NCBI GenBank assembly: GCA_031553215.1
Contig: JAVBLW010000026.1
Location: 1 to 64,000, forward strand
Reading direction: 5' to 3'
DNA from: JAVBLW01 sp031553215
Lineage (GTDB): Bacteria; Bacillota_I; Bacilli_A; Acholeplasmatales; Anaeroplasmataceae
DNA: 64,000 nt
Below the pieces are notes generated by a model. It ran no database searches. It was not told the origin of the DNA and saw nothing but the letters and a program-made list of their open reading frames with translations. Shown in pieces: positions 1 through 9,443 of this stretch (positions are counted from its first letter, which is position 1; every line of letters begins with the position of its first letter). Made by a program: the position numbers and the translations under genes.

Positions 1-368
1 CTTACTATATTATCAATTTTACTAATTACAGGCGCAGTTAAAGGAACTGCTTCTTTAATATATGTAACAGATGTTGAGGCATTACTATCCTTATATCCGG
101 TACCTTTGGCGATTACAGTAATAACATAATTACCTGCATTCACATCAGATATTGTATAAGTTGTACTTGTTTGTTCTGCCTGTGCTACATTGTTTTTAGT
201 AACAACATAGGACTCTGCATTTGCTACAGCATCCCAACTAACTATATTTCCAGTTAATGATATAACTGGAGTCGCTAATTGTTCTTGTGGTTTCTTATCA
301 TCACCACATGAAATAAGAACAATTAGAGCAAATATTGCAGAAAATAATGTTAATAATTTTTTCTTCAT
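1..368 (-). CDS. Lipoprotein with fibronectin-III-like repeats (partial, C-terminus off window)
   Basis: The start is ATG at 368, preceded by an AAAGGG-like SD. The first residues, MKKKLLTLFSAIFALIVLIS-C, form a type II signal peptide with lipobox L-I-S-C, so the protein should be exported and lipidated at Cys21. A beta-sandwich repeat of about 80 residues follows (ATPVISLTGNIVSWDAVANA ... GNYVITVIAKGTGYKDS), typical of fibronectin III/Ig-like modules. A second repeat begins near the window edge (LTAPVISKIDNIV). It probably acts at the cell surface in adhesion or binding. The ligand cannot be told from this part. Confidence 0.8.
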   Translation of the reverse strand, partial: MKKKLLTLFSAIFALIVLISCGDDKKPQEQLATPVISLTGNIVSWDAVANAESYVVTKNNVAQAEQTSTTYTISDVNAGNYVITVIAKGTGYKDSNASTSVTYIKEAVPLTAPVISKIDNIV

Positions 369-449
369 ATTTATCAACCCTTTCTTAGTTTCCTAAACAT
401 GTCATATGTATGGTTTTTATCAAAATTCATACTATGCTTGTATGACTTC

Positions 450-477
450 ATTATAGCATCTATAAATTTAATAACAA
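450..477 (-). promoter_or_regulatory. Promoter of the lipoprotein gene
   Basis: On the minus strand, TTGTTA (-35, 472-477) and TATAAT (-10, 450-455) are 16 bp apart. The 5' UTR is about 75 nt and contains a small hairpin (TCATAC ... GTATGA) and the motif TAGGAAACTAA near the SD. The rest of the 279-base gap to the next gene holds only AT-rich sequence and a terminator. Confidence 0.6.
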
Positions 478-590
478 CCTGATAACCCCCTTTTTTTTAG
501 TCTTTTTTACAATTATTTTAAGTAATATAAAAAAATGTAAATATATTGTAAATAAATGTAAAATTTGTTTAAATAAATTGATTTTTTTAT

Positions 591-627
591 AAAAAAACAC
601 CTTTTTTTATTTTTTATAAAAGGTGTT
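591..627 (-). terminator. Intrinsic terminator after the YjbR-like gene
   Basis: Perfect 10-bp stem (AACACCTTTT 596-605 with AAAAGGTGTT 618-627) followed on the minus strand by a T run. Confidence 0.85.
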
Positions 628-647
628 ATAACTTTTAGAATATTTAA

Positions 648-1301
648 TTATTTAATTTTATAACTAATATCTATATATTTAAAAATATCTTCAATTTGTG
701 TACTTCCATCAAGTGGTATAGTAAACCAATGCTCCTTATTCATATGATATCCTGGAAAGTATTTTTTGTTATCAACTAATTTTTTTATTTCATTAGTAGA
801 ATTTCTTAAATCTATTATATCGATAATATCATCACTATCTAGACCTAATTTTCTTTTTGAAATCGTTAGTAATGCAGCATACCATTTTTTAGTTTCACTA
901 TTTCTAAATACTGCATTACCAGCAAATTTTTCCCAAAGGAATTCTGGATCATGATTATATTTTTCTTTTATATAAATAATTATTTCTTTGGCTTGATTAC
1001 TCTTAAATACTTCAATGTCAGAACATAAATTAATAACATCTTCCAATTTTGAATAATATAACTCTCTTATTCTTTCTAAATGTTCCCCCTTAGCACTTTT
1101 CACATTGATTAGATAATAATCATCATTTAGTTCTAAATCAATCACTCTTGTTGATAAAATTCCTTCTTTTGAAAACTTAATAATCATGTCATATTCATTT
1201 GGAATAAGCACTGTATGATATTCATAATTATTATTTTCCTCTTTGAAACCATATGAAATAAGCTTTTGGAAATCTATTTTTCTATTTTTCATTATATCCA
1301 T
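648..1301 (-). CDS. MmcQ/YjbR-family (DUF419-like) protein
   Basis: A soluble protein of 217 residues. The C-terminal half carries the family signature: Y-H-M-N-K-E-H-W, then the I-P-L-D-G-S motif and a final D-I-S-Y-K-I. The upstream FLWEKFAGNAVFR and KWYAALLTI also fit the family, which adopts a double-wing DNA-binding-like fold. An N-terminal part of about 90 residues is also common in longer members. The first ATG is chosen because GGAG lies about 11 nt upstream; the second ATG (six bases later) is too far from it. It is transcribed alone, between two terminators. Physiological role is unknown for the family. Confidence 0.8.
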   Translation of the reverse strand: MDIMKNRKIDFQKLISYGFKEENNNYEYHTVLIPNEYDMIIKFSKEGILSTRVIDLELNDDYYLINVKSAKGEHLERIRELYYSKLEDVINLCSDIEVFKSNQAKEIIIYIKEKYNHDPEFLWEKFAGNAVFRNSETKKWYAALLTISKRKLGLDSDDIIDIIDLRNSTNEIKKLVDNKKYFPGYHMNKEHWFTIPLDGSTQIEDIFKYIDISYKIK

Positions 1302-1338
1302 AATTTATTCAACTCCGGTCTTATATAAATATTATAAC

Positions 1339-1365
1339 AAAAAGGCACCTAAATTAATAGGTGCC
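1339..1365 (-). terminator. Intrinsic terminator after the diguanylate cyclase gene
   Basis: 8-bp stem GGCACCTA/TAGGTGCC (1344-1351 with 1358-1365) and a T tail on the minus strand at 1339-1343. Confidence 0.85.
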
Positions 1366-1371
1366 AAGATA

Positions 1372-2454
1372 CTATAGATTGCTATCACTATGACTAACTT
1401 TATTTTTGCCATTTTTCTTTGAGCTATATAATAATGTATCCGCTATATTAATCAATTCAGATAAATCCCTTGAATCTTGAGGAAATGAAGATATACCCAT
1501 AGATACTGAAATTTCAACTTCTAGATTATTAAAAACTTCTTTTTGACCCGTTTTTAAACTTTTAATTATTTCATCACAAAGGTCATGTGCTTCTTTAGAT
1601 GAATATTTTGGAAGTATGATTGAAAATTCATCTCCTCCTACTCTACCAATTGTACCATTTAAACCAATACAATCAATTAACGTTCTAGCAATGTATGTAA
1701 TAGCATCATTTCCTACTAGATGACCGTAATTATCATTTATCTTTTTCAAGTCATCAATATCTAACATAACTAATGAAAAAATATTATTTTCCTTATATGT
1801 CTTTTCTAATCTTTCAATAAATGCACCATATCTAAATAATCCAGTTAAAGAATCAATCTCAGCTTTATTTCGATACTGCTTCATCAATATTTCAATTGTA
1901 TTTACATGTTTTATAAAGTAGGTCGATAAAAATAATGAAAACCATATAATAAGAAACATAAACGGAAGCATTAATGAAATAAATAAAAAAGATGCATTAG
2001 ATGATATCAATAATGATAAATAAATTATTAGAGATATAGACAATGATATTAACAATGATTTATATACTGATTTTATCTTAATTTTATTTATAATTAAAAT
2101 AACTATATAATATAATAGCACATTTATTATGGCAGCTAATAAGGTTGCGGTTGAATATGGGAAAACAAATCTCATTGCAATAATTATACCAACAGTTATT
2201 ATCCCTGAAACATTACCACCATACATAACACATAAGATAATTGCAGCTGATCTTAAATCAAGTCGATATTCAGTCTTTGGAACAGTATATGAAAAATATA
2301 GGAATAATAATCCTATTAAACTAAAATACAGTCCCCATAGAACTGTGCATATTTTACAATTGGTTTTAGAGAATAATCCTTTCAACAAAGACGCGATGAA
2401 CGTAGAAGCCAAAACAATTAAAACATTAATAAAAATAATAACTGGCAAATTCAT
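1372..2454 (-). CDS. Membrane-bound diguanylate cyclase (GGDEF), 5TM-LytS/YhcK-type sensor
   Basis: Makes cyclic di-GMP from two GTP. Residues 1-190 form about six hydrophobic segments; DLRSAAIILCVMYGG resembles the 5TMR-LYT sensor family. Residues 195-355 form the GGDEF domain, with DSLTGLFRYG, the metal-binding LDIDDLKKINDNYGH and the catalytic RVGGDEF near 271-277. The inhibitory RxxD I-site is absent (GLNG occupies that place), so product feedback is probably missing. The start at 2454 is preferred because GAGGTG lies 6 nt upstream; an upstream in-frame ATG (2484) has no SD. Monocistronic with its own promoter and terminator. A degenerate HD-GYP-like protein lies at 44938-46242. Confidence 0.88.
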   Translation of the reverse strand: MNLPVIIFINVLIVLASTFIASLLKGLFSKTNCKICTVLWGLYFSLIGLLFLYFSYTVPKTEYRLDLRSAAIILCVMYGGNVSGIITVGIIIAMRFVFPYSTATLLAAIINVLLYYIVILIINKIKIKSVYKSLLISLSISLIIYLSLLISSNASFLFISLMLPFMFLIIWFSLFLSTYFIKHVNTIEILMKQYRNKAEIDSLTGLFRYGAFIERLEKTYKENNIFSLVMLDIDDLKKINDNYGHLVGNDAITYIARTLIDCIGLNGTIGRVGGDEFSIILPKYSSKEAHDLCDEIIKSLKTGQKEVFNNLEVEISVSMGISSFPQDSRDLSELINIADTLLYSSKKNGKNKVSHSDSNL

Positions 2455-2527
2455 ATTGAGCACCTCATAAAAATAGTGTTTCATGAAAAAAACTATTAAA
2501 TTGTGAATATTCTCTCTCTTTATTTAG

Positions 2528-2556
2528 ATTATACAACGTTTTATTTAATACATCAA
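2528..2556 (-). promoter_or_regulatory. Promoter of the diguanylate cyclase gene
   Basis: TTGATG (2551-2556), 17-bp spacer, TATAAT (2528-2533) on the minus strand. The sequence from 2557 to the terminator at 2654 shows nothing recognisable. Confidence 0.7.
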
Positions 2557-2653
2557 GGGAAAGTTAGAATAATATAAGGTGAAAAAGTTATAAAGCGAAA
2601 TTTTAGCATTAAAGAATTCAGTTTATGAAGATATATTTAATCATTTGCATTTT

Positions 2654-2686
2654 TAAAAAAAGAAAAGCACAATAAAATTGCGCTTT
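2654..2686 (-). terminator. Intrinsic terminator ending the ruvA-to-yqeY transcript
   Basis: 10-bp stem with one G-U pair (2664-2673 with 2677-2686) followed by a T-rich tail on the minus strand. Confidence 0.75.
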
Positions 2687-2689
2687 ATA

Positions 2690-3238
2690 TTATTTTTCTA
2701 CCGATTGAAGTAATTTTTCGTATTCTTTATTTAATTTTTCCATCTCTAAATCATGCTTTAAAGTTTCTAATTTTTTTATTATTTCTTTTTTTTCATTTTT
2801 TCTTTTAATATATAATCTTACTTTTTCATTTTGAACAACGTACGTCAATATAATCGTCATAATAACCATTACAATTGCAACAATCAAAACCAATAATAAT
2901 ATTATTTGATAACCATTTTTTAATAAACCATTTCCACTTTCTTTATATATATAACTCAAACCTCTTTCGTTATTTGAATTTGATTCATATATAAATATGA
3001 ACACACATTCAAACACAAAAATAGAATATGACATTATACTATACAGCATCAGCTCTTGTATTTTCAAGTTCTTTATTACAAAAATAAGAGTTGATGCCAC
3101 AGTCACAATACTAAAGAATAAAAACATCGCAATTTCAATTTTTCTTCCTATATTAATAGCGGAAAATAATGTGCTTAAATTAAAGGCTGATAATATTATT
3201 AATAAAGATAAAACTAACCAATAATGTATTTTCTTCAT
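2690..3238 (-). CDS. Four-TM membrane protein with cytoplasmic coiled-coil tail, unknown
   Basis: 182 residues, with hydrophobic segments at about 7-30, 35-58, 64-88 and 112-136. A strongly charged, heptad-like C-terminus follows (NEKKEIIKKLETLKHDLEME and onward) and should lie in the cytoplasm. I do not recognise the family. It sits 18 nt downstream of yqeY with an AAAGGGG SD in the gap, so it is the last gene of the ruvA-queA-tgt-yqeY transcript before the terminator at 2654. Confidence 0.6.
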   Translation of the reverse strand: MKKIHYWLVLSLLIILSAFNLSTLFSAINIGRKIEIAMFLFFSIVTVASTLIFVIKNLKIQELMLYSIMSYSIFVFECVFIFIYESNSNNERGLSYIYKESGNGLLKNGYQIILLLVLIVAIVMVIMTIILTYVVQNEKVRLYIKRKNEKKEIIKKLETLKHDLEMEKLNKEYEKLLQSVEK

Positions 3239-3256
3239 TTTTTTACCCCTTTATAT

Positions 3257-3679
3257 TTATAGTTTTTTTGCGATTTCTCCTACTAACTTCATATCACAAA
3301 GACCATTAAAATTGGCTTTAAAGTGTTTCATAATAGAAGGCATTGTTTTGTCTTCTAATTTATTAATTTCATTTCTAATTTCTTCCTCAGTCAATTGAGT
3401 AGGTAAGAAAGCTGATAAATAATTTCTTTGGTAAGATAATTCTTCTACTTTTTCTATTCTATTAACTTCTTGGAAGCCTCTTATTTCTTCATCAAGTTCT
3501 TTGATAGTTTTATTGATTTGTTGTAAGACATCCGCATCAATAAGTTCTTCACCTTTAGTTTTCTTTTCGATTCCTACTAACATACATTTGTTAATAACAA
3601 TTGATAATATTCCTCTTTTATTTTGATCCTTTTCTTTTAAGGCAATCATATTTTCCTTTTTTAAAGTATCTAATAACAT
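3257..3679 (-). CDS. yqeY: GatB/YqeY-domain protein
   Basis: 140 residues matching YqeY in length and layout. An N-terminal helical part carries KEKDQNKRGILSIVINKCML, and a C-terminal helical domain has the family patterns FLPTQLTEEEI and IMKHFKANFNGLCDMKLVGE. The C-terminal domain is related to the tRNA-binding tail of GatB. Stand-alone YqeY is widespread in Firmicutes, with no settled role. SD AAGGAG lies 7 nt before ATG, and the gene is 11 nt downstream of tgt. Confidence 0.9.
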   Translation of the reverse strand: MLLDTLKKENMIALKEKDQNKRGILSIVINKCMLVGIEKKTKGEELIDADVLQQINKTIKELDEEIRGFQEVNRIEKVEELSYQRNYLSAFLPTQLTEEEIRNEINKLEDKTMPSIMKHFKANFNGLCDMKLVGEIAKKL

Positions 3680-3690
3680 AGTTTTTCTCC

Positions 3691-5171
<1,481 letters not shown>

Positions 5172-5172
5172 A

Positions 5173-5685
5173 CTATCTTACTCTATTCATAGTTTTTATT
5201 CTTTGAGGAATAATTGGACAATCAGCTCTATTTGTATCCACATTAGCTATTTTATCAATAACTTCAATTCCTTCTATAATTACACCAAATGCTGCATATG
5301 CACCATCAAGATGTGATGATTTTTCATGCATAAGGAAGAATTGGCTTGATGCTGAGTTAGGGATTTGAGTTCTTGCCATAGATATTACTCCACGGTCATG
5401 AGCTAACATATTTTTTACTCCATTAGTCGTAAATTCACCTTTTATTTTAGTTTCACTTCCACTCATTCCTGTTCCAGTTGGATCTCCACCTTGAATCATA
5501 AATCCTTTTATTACACGGTGGAAGATTATTCCATCATAGAATTTATTATCTACTAAAGATAAGAAGTTTTCTACTGTAATTGGAGCAGTTTCAGGAAATA
5601 ATTCTAATTTCATAATATCTCCATTTTCCATTACTATTTCTACTTGTGGGTTTTCATTATTTAAATATTCTTTATAATTTCTCAT
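5173..5685 (-). CDS. Cyclophilin-type peptidyl-prolyl cis-trans isomerase
   Basis: Catalyses proline isomerisation in folding proteins. 170 residues without signal peptide, so cytoplasmic. Active-site landmarks are FHRVIKGFMIQGGDPTGTG, the GVISMARTQIPNSASSQFFL stretch and HLDGAYAAFG. In place of the canonical Trp of cyclosporin-sensitive forms it has HLDGAYAAFG, common in bacterial PpiB. It lies between queA (18 nt upstream) and a small unknown gene. Confidence 0.93.
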   Translation of the reverse strand: MRNYKEYLNNENPQVEIVMENGDIMKLELFPETAPITVENFLSLVDNKFYDGIIFHRVIKGFMIQGGDPTGTGMSGSETKIKGEFTTNGVKNMLAHDRGVISMARTQIPNSASSQFFLMHEKSSHLDGAYAAFGVIIEGIEVIDKIANVDTNRADCPIIPQRIKTMNRVR

Positions 5686-5703
5686 TTTTTATTTTTACCT
5701 TTC

Positions 5704-6720
5704 TTATTTTATAAACATACTATCGCCAAATGAAAAGAATCGATACTTTTCATTTACTGCTTCATTATACGCATTAAGAACTTTTTCTTTACCTGCAAAG
5801 GCACTTACTAGCATAATAAGTGTTGACTTAGGTAAATGGAAATTAGTTATTTGTGCATTAACTACTTTAAATTTATATCCTGGATATATAAATATCTCCG
5901 TATTTCCTCTCGTTGCCTTAAATCCATTATCATAGGCACTTTCTAAGGTTCTAGTGGTAGTTGTTCCAATAGAAATAACTCTTTTCTTATTCTTTATTGC
6001 TTCATTTAAACCATCAGCTGTTTCTTGATCAATTTCATAATATTCACTATGCATCTTATGGGTAGTCACATCATCTACACTAACGGGTCTAAATGTACCA
6101 AGACCTACATGAAGTGTTACATAGAATATTTTTATTCCTTTAGCATTGATTTTATCTAATAATTCTTTAGTGAAATGTAGTCCTGCCGTAGGTGCCGCAG
6201 CACTACCAGGAGTCTTTGCATATACAGTTTGGTATCTATTTTTATCTTCTAATTTTTTATGTATATATGGTGGAAGTGGCATTTCTCCAAGCTCATCTAA
6301 AATCTCTAAAAATATTCCTTCATAAATCATTTCAAAATGACGTATTCCATCATCTTCCTCTTTTATACATTTTGCTTTTAATCGACCATCACCAAATACT
6401 ACAATAGTTCCACCCTTTACTCTTCTAGCTGGTCTACATAATGTTTGATAGTATCCATTTTCTTCTTTTAAAAGTAATACTTCGATATGAGCCTTAGTGT
6501 CTTCCTTTACTCCAAATAAACGAGCAGGTATTACTTTGGTATTGTTTAGAACTAACACATCATTACTATCTAAGTAATCTAATATGTCACTAAACTTTTT
6601 ATGTTCAATATTTCCTGTTTCTTTATCTAAAACTAACAACCTAGATTCACTTCTATTTTTAAGTGGCTCCTGAGCTATTAATTCTTCGGGTAAAAAGAAA
6701 TCAAAATCATCTGTTTTCAT
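5704..6720 (-). CDS. queA: S-adenosylmethionine:tRNA ribosyltransferase-isomerase
   Basis: Transfers ribose from SAM to preQ1-tRNA to give epoxyqueuosine. 338 residues, typical. N-terminal [21 protein letters not shown]-like central sequences ([10 protein letters not shown]), [14 protein letters not shown] and C-terminal [19 protein letters not shown] all match the family. The ruvB stop directly abuts its start (no intergenic base), so ruvB-queA-tgt form a continuous operon, a conserved Bacilli arrangement. Confidence 0.97.
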   Translation of the reverse strand: MKTDDFDFFLPEELIAQEPLKNRSESRLLVLDKETGNIEHKKFSDILDYLDSNDVLVLNNTKVIPARLFGVKEDTKAHIEVLLLKEENGYYQTLCRPARRVKGGTIVVFGDGRLKAKCIKEEDDGIRHFEMIYEGIFLEILDELGEMPLPPYIHKKLEDKNRYQTVYAKTPGSAAAPTAGLHFTKELLDKINAKGIKIFYVTLHVGLGTFRPVSVDDVTTHKMHSEYYEIDQETADGLNEAIKNKKRVISIGTTTTRTLESAYDNGFKATRGNTEIFIYPGYKFKVVNAQITNFHLPKSTLIMLVSAFAGKEKVLNAYNEAVNEKYRFFSFGDSMFIK

Positions 6721-7725
6721 TTAAAACAGTCCCTTCATATAACTTTTATTCAAATGCTCATAAGCCTTCTTAGTCGCAACTCTTCCACGAGGAGTTCTTT
6801 GAATATATCCTTCTTGTAATAAATATGGTTCGCATACATCTTCTAGAGTTAATGGTTCTTCACCAATACTTGCACTTAAGGCTTCTAATCCTACAGGTCC
6901 ACCATTAAATCCATCTATTAGTGTTTTCAAATATAAGTGATCTGTAAAATCTAAACCTTTGCTATCAATATCAAGCTTTGATAAAGCTAGTTTAGTAATA
7001 TCTAATGTAATATTTCCATCACCTAAAACTAATGCAAAATCTCTTACTCGCCTAAATAATCTATTCGCAATACGAGGAGTACCTCTGCTTCTAAGGGCTA
7101 GTTCTTTAACAGCTTCATTATCAATACTTGTTTGATAAACATTACTAGTTCTTCTAACAATATTTTCTAAATCAGAAACTGTATAATATTCCAAACGTAA
7201 TACTACTCCAAATCTATCTCTTAATGGACTTGATAAATCACCATATCTAGTAGTCGCTCCTACTAAAGTGAATGGTGGTAAATCAACACGAATACTTTTT
7301 GCACCACTATCTTTTCCTACCATTATATCTAGTACATAATCTTCCATAGCACTATATAATATTTCTTCTACAAAGCGTGGTAAACGGTGTATTTCATCGA
7401 TAAATAAAACATCACCAGCTTCTAAAGTAGATAATACCGCAGCTAAATCGCCACCTCTTTCAATACTTGGTCCACTAATAACCTTTATATTAACATTAAG
7501 TTCATTCGCTATTATTGTAGCTAAAGTAGTTTTACCTAAACCAGGAGGCCCATATAATAAAACATGATCTAAAGATTCCTCTCTTGCTAAAGCAGCTTTA
7601 ATATAAACATCAAGCATTTCCTTAGCCCCAGTTTGTCCTATATATTCATTTAGTCCTTGAGGTCTTAAGCTTAATCCTTCATCTTCATTATTTAATTCGT
7701 TAGGATCTACTATTCTTGAATTCAT
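6721..7725 (-). CDS. ruvB: Holliday junction branch migration helicase RuvB
   Basis: AAA+ motor that drives branch migration with RuvA. 334 residues. Walker [12 protein letters not shown], Walker [12 protein letters not shown], sensor 1 LVGATTRYG and arginine-finger region PLRDRFG are present, followed by the winged-helix tail ([17 protein letters not shown]). The start is 10 nt after the ruvA stop. No LexA-type box was seen upstream of ruvA. Confidence 0.98.
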   Translation of the reverse strand: MNSRIVDPNELNNEDEGLSLRPQGLNEYIGQTGAKEMLDVYIKAALAREESLDHVLLYGPPGLGKTTLATIIANELNVNIKVISGPSIERGGDLAAVLSTLEAGDVLFIDEIHRLPRFVEEILYSAMEDYVLDIMVGKDSGAKSIRVDLPPFTLVGATTRYGDLSSPLRDRFGVVLRLEYYTVSDLENIVRRTSNVYQTSIDNEAVKELALRSRGTPRIANRLFRRVRDFALVLGDGNITLDITKLALSKLDIDSKGLDFTDHLYLKTLIDGFNGGPVGLEALSASIGEEPLTLEDVCEPYLLQEGYIQRTPRGRVATKKAYEHLNKSYMKGLF

Positions 7726-7734
7726 ACTTTACCT

Positions 7735-8298
7735 CTACTTTATCATTAATTTTAAAGCTTCTTTTATTATTTGTCCTTCATCCATACTAGTATCTAATTT
7801 ACTTAATACTTTTGATACTTCTTTTTTACTATAACCTAAGCTAATAAGGGCTTCTTCACAATCACTTATTTTAGTATCTGTATTAATAATATTACTAACA
7901 CTCTCAAAGCTTATTTTGCCCTTTAAATCAAGAATAATTTGTTGACTTGCTTTAGGACCAATACCAGGAAATTTCCTTAGATAAGCATCATCTCTATTAT
8001 CAATAGCCTTTATTATTTCTTTTACACTACCAGAAGCTAATATACTTAGAGCACTTTTAGGGCCTATCCCATTAACACTTATCAATTTTAAGAACAAATC
8101 TTTTTCTTCTTCTGTTTTAAAACCGTATAAATCTTGACTGTCTTCTCTAATATACTGATGAGTAAAAATTTTCAAATCTTCATTGTGTTTAAAATTATAT
8201 GGATTACTAACGATTAAAAGATATCCAATATTATTATTTTCCACAACAATAAACTTGGGAGTTATTTTGGTAACCTTACCGATTATATATGCAAACAT
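7735..8298 (-). CDS. ruvA: Holliday junction DNA-binding protein RuvA
   Basis: Tetrameric Holliday-junction binder. It has an N-terminal OB fold (MFAYIIGKVTKITPKFIVVE), two helix-hairpin-helix motifs (LISVNGIGPKSALSIL and LRKFPGIGPKASQQIILDLK) and a C-terminal UBA-like RuvB-binding domain. The start is placed at the ATG at 8298 because GGAG lies 8 nt upstream; an in-frame GTG nine bases earlier overlaps that SD. First gene after the terminator at 8331, so it likely begins the ruvAB-queA-tgt transcript. Confidence 0.96.
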   Translation of the reverse strand: MFAYIIGKVTKITPKFIVVENNNIGYLLIVSNPYNFKHNEDLKIFTHQYIREDSQDLYGFKTEEEKDLFLKLISVNGIGPKSALSILASGSVKEIIKAIDNRDDAYLRKFPGIGPKASQQIILDLKGKISFESVSNIINTDTKISDCEEALISLGYSKKEVSKVLSKLDTSMDEGQIIKEALKLMIK

Positions 8299-8330
8299 TT
8301 CTATCACTCCATTAGAAGAATTATAACATA

Positions 8331-8357
8331 AAAAAGACCTCTTAAAAAGGTCTTTTT
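8331..8357 (-). terminator. Intrinsic terminator after the LysM gene
   Basis: Perfect 10-bp stem (8331-8340 with 8348-8357) with six T on the minus strand. It overlaps the stop codon of the LysM gene. Confidence 0.85.
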
Positions 8358-8745
8358 ATCTATTTCTTCGATAATACCAATTATTATATGGGTAAACAGG
8401 ACGTTGTGGAGGATTAACATATCTAATTCCTGGAGTTGGTGTTTTCTTTGGAACTTCTTCCTTAACTTCCACAGTCTTTTCTATAGTCTCTACAGTTTTA
8501 TCTTCCTTTGTTTCAAAGCCATATTTTTCAACCGTTGGATAATAATCCTGAATAAAAGGTTCACTTTTCTTTAGGATTTGTTTGTTTTCTTCACTTAAAA
8601 AAGGAATCTTTAGTTTTGTTCCACATTGTATATTCTTAAAATCTGTAACATGTAAATTATTTGTTCTTAAATCATCTATTGTTAAATGATAGTTGTCTAA
8701 AATTTCATTAATACTTTCATTATTTCTAACAATATGAATAATCAT
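8356..8745 (-). CDS. Short LysM protein, candidate SafA-like spore coat morphogenetic protein
   Basis: About 129 residues. An N-terminal LysM module (IIHIVRNNESINEILDNYHL, then TNNLHVTDFKNIQCGTKLKI) is followed by an acidic/Lys-Val-Glu linker and a Pro/Tyr/Arg-rich tail (PQRPVYPYNNWYYRRNR). There is no signal peptide. B. subtilis SafA has the same layout (N-terminal LysM, Pro/Tyr-rich C-terminus), lies in the same ruvAB-queA-tgt neighbourhood and works with SpoVID. A SpoVID-like gene is present at 60748. The start at 8745 is chosen because GGTGAT lies 4 nt upstream. The LysM call is firm; the SafA role is inference. Confidence 0.65.
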   Translation of the reverse strand: MIIHIVRNNESINEILDNYHLTIDDLRTNNLHVTDFKNIQCGTKLKIPFLSEENKQILKKSEPFIQDYYPTVEKYGFETKEDKTVETIEKTVEVKEEVPKKTPTPGIRYVNPPQRPVYPYNNWYYRRNR

Positions 8746-8763
8746 AGCAATCACCATTATATA

Positions 8764-9366
8764 CTATGCTTGTAAAACGATTAAATTGCCTAGTAATTGA
8801 ATAATTTTTAAATCTAATTTATTTGCGATATAGGTAAAAGTATCTTTATTAAAAAATGATACATGTGTACTATCTCTTAAATACCACCAATTTTCAAGTT
8901 TATCATAAAGGTTAGTTTTAATTATAATTCTACCATCTTTATTAAGAATATCCTTTAAATCTATTAAAGTTCTTAATGGATCATATATATGTTCAATAAC
9001 CTCAATTAAAATAATACTATCATATTTTTTATTCTTATATTCTATATCAAAAAAATACTTATCATATGATACTACTCCATATCCATTACCTTCTAATACT
9101 TTACCAAGATAAGCTTCCCTGCCACATCCATAATCAAGTATTTGATTTCCATAAATAAATGGTTTTATTTCTAAAAAAGTGTTAACCATATACTTATGAT
9201 AATTTTCATCATAAACATGCTCCAAATATCTTTCTTTTTCAAGTGAACTATCTAGGATATACTCTTCATCCTTTTGTAAAAAACCACAATTATCACATAT
9301 ATGATAGTCAAGCTGAGTAATTTTTTTATTCATCATATCAAATTCACATATCGGACACTTTTTCAT
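8764..9366 (-). CDS. Zinc-ribbon class I SAM-dependent methyltransferase
   Basis: 200 residues. The N-terminus has a four-Cys zinc ribbon (CPICEFDM ... YHICDNCGFLQ). A Rossmann methyltransferase follows, with motif I ILDYGCGREAYLGKVLEGNG, motif II near VVSYDKYFF and IILIEVIEHIYDPLRTL. This matches the Methyltransf_23-type proteins often acting on small molecules or glycans. The substrate is unknown. The ATG at 9366 has GAGG 8 nt upstream; an upstream in-frame start at 9432 would lie within the promoter. Probably cotranscribed with the LysM gene, 18 nt downstream. Confidence 0.82.
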   Translation of the reverse strand: MKKCPICEFDMMNKKITQLDYHICDNCGFLQKDEEYILDSSLEKERYLEHVYDENYHKYMVNTFLEIKPFIYGNQILDYGCGREAYLGKVLEGNGYGVVSYDKYFFDIEYKNKKYDSIILIEVIEHIYDPLRTLIDLKDILNKDGRIIIKTNLYDKLENWWYLRDSTHVSFFNKDTFTYIANKLDLKIIQLLGNLIVLQA

Positions 9367-9384
9367 TTTAATACCTCGTTTTTT

Positions 9385-9413
9385 TTGACTATTACTCCAA
9401 TTAATTATATAAT
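9385..9413 (+). promoter_or_regulatory. Plus-strand promoter of the coiled-coil gene
   Basis: TTGACT (9385-9390), 17-bp spacer, TATAAT (9408-9413). SD AAGGAG at 9431-9436 lies 7 nt before the ATG at 9444. Confidence 0.8.
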
Positions 9414-9432
9414 ATATACTATGAGATTTCAA
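9404..9432 (-). promoter_or_regulatory. Minus-strand promoter of the methyltransferase/LysM operon
   Basis: On the minus strand, TTGAAA (9427-9432), 17-bp spacer, TATAAT (9404-9409). Its -10 overlaps the -10 of the plus-strand promoter by two bases, and its -35 overlaps that gene's SD, so the two promoters cannot be occupied at once. Confidence 0.75.
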
Positions 9433-9443
9433 GGAGACTAACT

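Noticed and set aside
8299..8330. LexA box controlling ruvAB
   Set aside because: No CGAAC-N4-GTTCG-like element in the region upstream of ruvA.
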